Of a DNA stretch of 9,169 nucleotides, positions 5,618 to 9,169 are shown piece after piece. The notes below the pieces were generated by a model, which was not told where the DNA came from, made no database searches, and worked only from the letters and a program-made list of their open reading frames with translations. Both the position numbers and the translations under genes were made by a program. Each line of letters starts with the position of its first letter. Within the stretch, counting starts at the first letter, position 1. This DNA comes from Desulfobacteraceae bacterium (GTDB lineage: Bacteria; Desulfobacterota; Desulfobacteria; Desulfobacterales; JAABSP01), in contig JAABTE010000084.1 in NCBI GenBank assembly GCA_011390035.1, forward strand, positions 1 through 9,169, in the 5' to 3' direction.

Positions 5618-5637
5618 GCGGTTCCCGCCGGAACCGC
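5618..5637. repeat. Perfect hairpin between the divergent tRNA and rpmH promoters
   Basis: GCGGTTCC (5618-5625) and GGAACCGC (5630-5637) form an 8-bp perfect stem with loop CGCC. It lies between the leftward tRNA promoter and the rightward rpmH promoter. No gene would need a terminator here, so it could be a protein-binding palindrome or have no function. Confidence 0.35.
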
Positions 5638-5679
5638 CCGGAAGACCGGCACCGGAATCAAAAAATCTCCGGATATCGG

Positions 5680-5709
5680 TTGACATAATCGCGCACATGT
5701 GGTTATTTT
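5680..5709 (+). promoter_or_regulatory. Promoter of the rpmH cluster
   Basis: A perfect TTGACA (5680-5685) is followed by an 18-base spacer and TATTTT (5704-5709; 4 of 6). The start site near 5716 would give a leader of about 60 bases before the rpmH ATG. Confidence 0.6.
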
Positions 5710-5778
5710 CGATGGTTAAACAATAGGGAAGGGATCGTGTTCATCATTATCGGAAACGACAACAAGGGTGTGTGAAGC

Positions 5779-5913
5779 ATGAAAAGAACGTATCAGCCAA
5801 GCCGCATCAAGCGGGCCAGAAACCACGGCTTTCTCAAGCGCATGTCCACCAAGGGCGGCCGCCGGGTCATCAATCGGCGGCGGGCGCGGGGGCGAAAGCG
5901 CCTGTCGGCATAG
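5779..5913 (+). CDS. rpmH: 50S ribosomal protein L34
   Basis: This is a 44-residue, very basic protein beginning MKRTYQPSRIKRARNHGF and continuing with the L34 signature RMSTKGGRRVINRRRARGRKRL; its length is typical. L34 is a late-assembled protein of the large ribosomal subunit that contacts 23S rRNA. It is the first gene of the rpmH-rnpA-yidD-yidC-jag cluster, behind the TTGACA/TATTTT promoter. The Shine-Dalgarno is modest (AAGGG about ten bases before the ATG). The TAG stop is followed after one codon by the in-frame GTG start of rnpA, so the two are almost certainly translated in a coupled way. Identity is beyond doubt. Confidence 0.98.
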   Translation: MKRTYQPSRIKRARNHGFLKRMSTKGGRRVINRRRARGRKRLSA

Positions 5914-5916
5914 GGC

Positions 5917-6276
5917 GTGTTCGTCCCGACAAATTTGGGAGAATTCTCTTTCAGAAAGACGGACAGGCTGCGGAAGCGGCCCGCATTCGTCAGCCTGTCC
6001 AAAACCGGGAAAAGGGTTTCCAGCCAGCATTTTATCGCCAATTTCGATGGGAACGCGGCTTCGCGGCCCAGGCTGGGCGTCACCGTGAGCCGCAAGGTGG
6101 GCAAGGCCGTCGTGCGCAACCGCGTCCGGCGGCTGGTGCGGGAGTATTTTCGAACCCACCGGCGGGCGCTGCCCGATCTGGACATCAACGTCATCGCGAA
6201 GAAATCGGCTGCGGACGCAGCGTCCGACGCCGTTTTTTCCTCGCTGGAAACGCTTTTCAAAAAGCTATCGAGGTGA
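5917..6276 (+). CDS. rnpA: Ribonuclease P protein component
   Basis: This 119-residue basic protein binds the catalytic RNase P RNA and helps it cut 5' leaders from tRNA precursors. The diagnostic RNR helix is seen as KVGKAVVRNRVRRLVREYFR (60-79), preceded by the N-terminal FRKTDRLRKRPAFV and the strand RPRLGVTVS. Start: GTG at 5917, three bases after the rpmH stop and in the same frame, is the first possible start; it gives the usual N-terminal length but no own Shine-Dalgarno. A TTG at 5935 is the alternative and would remove six residues. Its stop (6274-6276) overlaps the Shine-Dalgarno of yidD. Confidence 0.95.
   Translation: MFVPTNLGEFSFRKTDRLRKRPAFVSLSKTGKRVSSQHFIANFDGNAASRPRLGVTVSRKVGKAVVRNRVRRLVREYFRTHRRALPDLDINVIAKKSAADAASDAVFSSLETLFKKLSR
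6270..6276 (+). promoter_or_regulatory. Ribosome binding site that fixes the ATC start of yidD
   Basis: GAGGTGA is a seven-base match to the 16S anti-Shine-Dalgarno. It contains the rnpA stop TGA (6274-6276) and lies six bases before the ATC at 6283. This ideal spacing, with no ATG, GTG or TTG available in the yidD frame before the conserved domain, points to ATC as the start. Confidence 0.65.
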
Positions 6277-6282
6277 CACGCC

Positions 6283-6507
6283 ATCAAACAGAGCTGGGCG
6301 GTTCGCTCCGCGATTGGGCTGATCCGGGTTTATCAGTGGGGCCTATCGCCGCTGCTGGGGCCCACCTGCCGTTTCACGCCGACCTGTTCCGAGTATGCCC
6401 GCGAGGCGCTTGCCCGGCGCGGCCTGCTCCGGGGGAGCTATATGGCCGCTCGGCGAGTCCTGCGGTGTCATCCCTTCCATCCAGGCGGATATGATCCGGT
6501 TCCCTGA
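6283..6507 (+). CDS. yidD: Membrane protein insertion efficiency factor YidD (probable ATC start)
   Basis: This is a 74-residue protein. YidD is a small peripheral inner-membrane protein that assists YidC-dependent insertion. The family signature is complete: LIRVYQWGLSPLLGP (13-27), CRFTPTCSEYAREAL (29-43), then RRVLRCHPFHPGGYDPVP (57-74), with three conserved cysteines at 29, 35 and 62. Between the rnpA TGA and this domain the frame holds no ATG, GTG or TTG. The codon at the expected place is ATC, followed by AAA CAG (family N-termini often read MK...). The Shine-Dalgarno GAGGTGA lies six bases before it. A downstream CTG (6319) would cut into the conserved amphipathic N-terminal helix. A true ATC start is therefore the simplest reading, with an ATG-to-ATC mutation or a base-call error as the alternative. 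rpmH, rnpA and yidD share one reading frame. Confidence 0.88.
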   Translation: MKQSWAVRSAIGLIRVYQWGLSPLLGPTCRFTPTCSEYAREALARRGLLRGSYMAARRVLRCHPFHPGGYDPVP

Positions 6508-6609
6508 GCCGATCCGAGGCCGTTTTTAGCCCCTCTTTCATTCAATCCGCCATGTATCGATTCCTTTTCGCGATCAAAATTCGCCGCCAAATCAGGAGAG
6601 TTTAGCAGA

Positions 6610-8358
6610 ATGGAACAAGCGCGCCTGTTCATTGCCATTGTACTGTCATTTATTGTCTTTTTCCTGTGGGAGCTGTTCTTCGTGGATCGGGAGGCGGTCA
6701 ACCCGCCGCCGCCGGCCACAGAGACGGCCCGGCCCGCCGACACGGCCCCGGGCGAAACGTCCCCGGGCGTCCCGGCTGGAACGCCGGCCACCGTCCCGGG
6801 CTACGGCCCCGGAGATGGAACCGGAGATGGAACTGGGGTTGGAACCGGAGCGGAAACGGCATCGAGCGCCGGGGCCGAAACGTCGGGCGGCATCGCGCCG
6901 GCCGTCCCCATCGCCCCGCCCCGGACCCTCCGGGTGGACACGCCGCTTTACACCGTCACCCTGTCGGAGGACGGAGCCGTGTTCACCCATTTCGTGCTGA
7001 AGAAATACCGGGAAACGGCCACGGCCAATTCGCCTTTAAAGGAGCTGATTCCCGAGGGCGTTCCGGCCTCCATTAGAACCGGTTTCGCCGACGGCGCCGT
7101 TCCCGGCATCGAGAGCGCCCGGTTTCAGGTGGTGGGCGCCGTTCCAGACACCCTGCGCCTGGAAAACAGCCCCCAATCGCTCGCCTTCGCCTGGACCTCC
7201 CAGACTGGGGTGACCGTGGAAAAGCGCTTCGTCTTTTCGCCGGACACCTACCTGATCGGCTTCACCGCGCGGGTGATCAACAAGTCCCAGGCGGGCCTCG
7301 GGGCGCCCCTGTCGGTGACGCTGGCAGGTCATGTGAGCCCCGATTCGGCCGCCTACGCCTTCCAGGGGCCCGCCGCGCTGATAGACGGCGCCCTTGAGCA
7401 GGTGGACTTAAAGGACATCAAGGGCGCCAAGGCCCTCGCCGGCCCTGTTCAGTGGATGGCCGTTGAAAGGCAGTACTTCATCTCGGCCCTCATCCCACGG
7501 GCGCCGGCGGACGCCCGCGTCCAATTGACCAACCCGGCCCCCTCGCTGGTCACGGCCAGCTATGTGGCCCCGGCTCAGGCCATCGCGCCGGGCGGAGACC
7601 GGGAGCTGGCCTTCGATATATATTTCGGCCCCAAGAGCCTCGATGTGCTCTCCGGGCTCAACAACCGCCTGGACCGGGTGATCGACTTCGGCTGGTTCGA
7701 GTTCATCGCCAAGCCCTGCCTGTGGATGATGAACGTGCTGTACGATTTCATCCCCAACTATGGCGTGGCCATCATCATTTTAACCATCATGATCAAGCTG
7801 CTGCTCTGGCCCCTGGGCAACAAGGGCTACAAGTCGATGAACGAGATGAAAAAGCTCCAGCCCGAGATGGCGCGACTCCGGGAGAAGCACAAGGATGACA
7901 AGAAGAAGATGAACGAGGAGCTGATGGCCCTGTACCGGACCTACAAGATCAATCCCATGGGCGGCTGCCTGCCCATGATCCTGCAGATCCCGGTCTTCAT
8001 CGCCCTTTACCGGATGCTGTACGGCGCCATCGAGCTGCGCCACGCCCACTTCTTCGGCTGGATCAACGATCTGTCCGCGCCGGACCGGCTGTTTAACTTC
8101 GACATCGGCTACATCCCGCTGATGCAGCCGCCCTACGGCATCCCCGTGCTGACCATCGTCATGGGCGCCACCATGTTTTTCCAGCAGAAGATGTCCCCTC
8201 CCCCGGGCGATCCGGCCCAGGCGAAAATGATGACGTTTCTGCCCATCGTGTTCACCTTCATCTTCATCAACTTTCCCAGCGGACTCGTGCTGTACTGGCT
8301 GGTGAACAACGTCCTTTCCATCGCGCAGCAGCACTACGTCTCAAAGAAAAACGCTTAA
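6610..8358 (+). CDS. yidC: Membrane protein insertase YidC
   Basis: This 582-residue insertase folds and inserts inner-membrane proteins, alone or with SecYEG. Order of parts: N-terminal transmembrane anchor (6-24); a Pro/Ala/Thr/Gly-rich linker (30-105) with GDGT-type repeats; the periplasmic beta-supersandwich domain (about 105-345); then the conserved insertase core from 360. The core has the membrane helix PNYGVAIIILTIMIKLLLWPL, the cytoplasmic helical hairpin (404-445, KSMNEMKKLQPEMARLREKH), NPMGGCLPMILQIPVFIALY (448-467) and the last helices ending FPSGLVLYWLVNNVLSIAQQ. Lys396 sits where E. coli has the groove Arg366, keeping the positive charge. Start: ATG at 6610 with AGGAG at 6594-6598, a longish 11-base spacing. 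The 102 bp after yidD hold no clear terminator, so the cluster is probably one transcript. jag follows 14 bp after the stop. Confidence 0.97.
   Translation: MEQARLFIAIVLSFIVFFLWELFFVDREAVNPPPPATETARPADTAPGETSPGVPAGTPATVPGYGPGDGTGDGTGVGTGAETASSAGAETSGGIAPAVPIAPPRTLRVDTPLYTVTLSEDGAVFTHFVLKKYRETATANSPLKELIPEGVPASIRTGFADGAVPGIESARFQVVGAVPDTLRLENSPQSLAFAWTSQTGVTVEKRFVFSPDTYLIGFTARVINKSQAGLGAPLSVTLAGHVSPDSAAYAFQGPAALIDGALEQVDLKDIKGAKALAGPVQWMAVERQYFISALIPRAPADARVQLTNPAPSLVTASYVAPAQAIAPGGDRELAFDIYFGPKSLDVLSGLNNRLDRVIDFGWFEFIAKPCLWMMNVLYDFIPNYGVAIIILTIMIKLLLWPLGNKGYKSMNEMKKLQPEMARLREKHKDDKKKMNEELMALYRTYKINPMGGCLPMILQIPVFIALYRMLYGAIELRHAHFFGWINDLSAPDRLFNFDIGYIPLMQPPYGIPVLTIVMGATMFFQQKMSPPPGDPAQAKMMTFLPIVFTFIFINFPSGLVLYWLVNNVLSIAQQHYVSKKNA
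6811..6858 (+). repeat. 12-bp tandem repeat in the YidC linker
   Basis: Four in-frame 12-bp units read GGAGATGGAACC, GGAGATGGAACT, GGGGTTGGAACC and GGAGCGGAAACG, the last diverged, giving Gly-Asp-Gly-Thr-like tetrapeptides between the membrane anchor and the periplasmic domain. Because the unit is a multiple of three, copy-number change would keep the frame. Confidence 0.75.
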
Positions 8359-8372
8359 ACGGAGGTTGTCCT

Positions 8373-9169
8373 ATGGCGTCCTTTCTGGATTTCGAAGACA
8401 AGCAGGTCGAAAACGCCGTGGAAAAAGCGAGCAGCGCCCTGAACATTCCAAGGGATAAGCTCAAATACGACGTCATTTCCCATGGTTCCACCGGCATTTT
8501 CGGGCTGGTTGGAAAAAAGAAAGCCCGCATCCGGGTCAAGCTACCCCCCAACATGACGCCGCCCCAGAATAACCGGCGGGGAAATTCCCGGAGCGCCGCG
8601 TCGGCTCCGGACGCCGCCGAGGAGGCCCTGTCCGAAAGAGAACAGCTCAAGGCCACCATCTCCTCGCTGATGGAGGAGACCTTCGACGCGCCGGCCCGGG
8701 ACCGGGAGCCGGAAACCGATGCGCCGGACGCGACCGGGAAGAAAGAGAAAACCCGCGGGAAGCGGCCAAAACGCAAGGCGCCATCGGAGACAGCGGCACC
8801 GGAAACAGCGGGGCCGGAGACAGCCGCGCCGGAAAAGGCGTCGCCCCCGACGGAAGCGCCCGACCCGGAGGAAGCCGACCCCGAAAAAGCGGCCCGGCCG
8901 AAACGCGCCAGACGCCCCCGGAAACGGTCCCGTGGCCCTAAAAAACGGGCCGGCGCCGAAAACGGGGACACGGCGGAACCCGCCGCGGCCGGTGCCGAGT
9001 CCGCCACGGCCGCCGCCGGAAACGAAACCGGAAACGCCGACACCGAAAGCGGCGACGCCCCCGGAACCTGGCCGCCGCAGGATGCGTCCGGGCCGGATGC
9101 GTCTGGACCGGACGCGCCTGGACCAGCGGCGCTCGGACCGGATGCATCCAAGCCAGATGTGTCCGGACC
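8373..9169 (+). CDS. jag: RNA-binding protein Jag (KhpB/EloR), 5' part
   Basis: The frame is open from the ATG at 8373 to the window end (265 codons, no stop). GGAGG at 8361-8365 lies seven bases before the ATG, and yidC ends 14 bp upstream. Residues 1-57 are a clear Jag_N domain: FLDFEDKQVENAVEKASSAL, then the strand-turn GSTGIFGLVGKKKARIRVKL with the family KKKxR motif. In known Jag proteins this is followed by KH and R3H RNA-binding domains; these must lie beyond the window. What follows here is over 200 residues of low-complexity sequence with no Cys: a short helical stretch (about 85-110), TAAPE-like repeats, a strongly basic patch (RPKRARRPRKRSRGPKKR) and DASGP repeats. Usual Jag linkers are much shorter, so this is an expanded, probably disordered spacer. 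Jag/KhpB homologues affect cell division and envelope synthesis in Gram-positive bacteria; the role here is inferred. Confidence 0.9.
   Translation, partial: MASFLDFEDKQVENAVEKASSALNIPRDKLKYDVISHGSTGIFGLVGKKKARIRVKLPPNMTPPQNNRRGNSRSAASAPDAAEEALSEREQLKATISSLMEETFDAPARDREPETDAPDATGKKEKTRGKRPKRKAPSETAAPETAGPETAAPEKASPPTEAPDPEEADPEKAARPKRARRPRKRSRGPKKRAGAENGDTAEPAAAGAESATAAAGNETGNADTESGDAPGTWPPQDASGPDASGPDAPGPAALGPDASKPDVSG
8787..8846 (+). repeat. 15-bp tandem repeat in jag (TAAPE units)
   Basis: Three adjacent 15-bp units (8787-8801, 8802-8816, 8817-8831) encode E-T-A-A-P, E-T-A-G-P and E-T-A-A-P, followed by a diverged unit E-K-A-S-P at 8832-8846. All are in frame with jag. Confidence 0.75.
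9081..9169 (+). repeat. 15-bp tandem repeat in jag (DASGP units), cut by window end
   Basis: Six 15-bp units start at 9081, 9096, 9111, 9126, 9141 and 9156, the last cut short. They read GATGCGTCCGGGCCG and variants and encode D-A-S-G-P, D-A-S-G-P, D-A-P-G-P, A-A-L-G-P, D-A-S-K-P and D-V-S-G. The array may continue past the window. Confidence 0.8.

Noticed and set aside
5695..5712. TGTGGTTAT as a possible DnaA box and an origin next to rpmH
   Set aside because: It has two mismatches to the DnaA box, I see no second box or AT-rich unwinding element nearby, and dnaA is absent. One weak match is expected by chance.
6508..6609. Terminator or separate promoter between yidD and yidC
   Set aside because: Only a short GGCCG-TTTTT stretch is visible, with no convincing stem and no good -35/-10 pair.
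8267..9151. Long minus-strand open frame opposite yidC end and jag
   Set aside because: Its Ala/Ser/Gly-rich composition is the antisense of the jag repeats. The plus-strand frame has a good Shine-Dalgarno, a Jag_N domain and the expected synteny.

Overview
The window is a GC-rich stretch of bacterial chromosome and is mostly housekeeping. A Desulfobacterota (former Deltaproteobacteria, sulfate-reducer-like) host is the best guess. The reasons are the rubredoxin/DUF2231-type membrane fusion, the codon use and the RodZ-type HTH protein beside a lysyl-tRNA-synthetase-like gene. This is inference from gene content; no marker gene here proves the lineage. I see no transposase, integrase, CRISPR array, toxin-antitoxin pair or phage gene.

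Left part (1-2954). The 3' end of a gene with a RodZ-type helix-turn-helix at its C-terminus runs rightward and meets epmA tail to tail, with 5 bp between the stop codons. A short hairpin covers both stops. epmA (EF-P lysine ligase) lies downstream of a class II-like histone deacetylase/acetoin-utilization-type deacylase and is probably co-transcribed with it leftward. A good sigma70-like promoter for this pair lies at 2911-2939, with an inverted repeat just downstream of its -10. A 75-residue membrane-anchored protein of unknown function is read rightward from the same intergenic region.

Middle (3183-5527). A 13-bp GC-rich hairpin separates the small gene from a leftward two-gene unit. The first gene is a rubredoxin domain fused to a four-helix DUF2231-like membrane domain. 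Four bases later comes a lipoprotein with a transglutaminase-like (KY/CYK3-type) Cys-His-Asp domain. Upstream are a leader with inverted repeats and then a tRNA-Lys(TTT)/tRNA-Glu(TTC) pair, also leftward, with its own promoter and a rho-independent terminator.

Right part (5528-9169). This is the classic rpmH-rnpA-yidD-yidC-jag cluster, read rightward from a TTGACA/TATTTT promoter: ribosomal protein L34, RNase P protein, the membrane-insertion factor YidD, the insertase YidC and the RNA-binding protein Jag, which runs off the end. rpmH, rnpA and yidD are packed in one reading frame, divided only by stop codons. yidD appears to begin at an ATC codon behind a near-perfect Shine-Dalgarno. dnaA and an origin, often next to rpmH in other bacteria, are not here.

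The most interesting points are the ATC start of yidD, the deacylase-epmA pairing (two lysine-centred activities in one unit), the zinc-ribbon-like tail on the deacylase, the rubredoxin-membrane fusion coupled to a periplasmic transglutaminase-like lipoprotein, and short tandem repeats that have expanded the linkers of three unrelated proteins.
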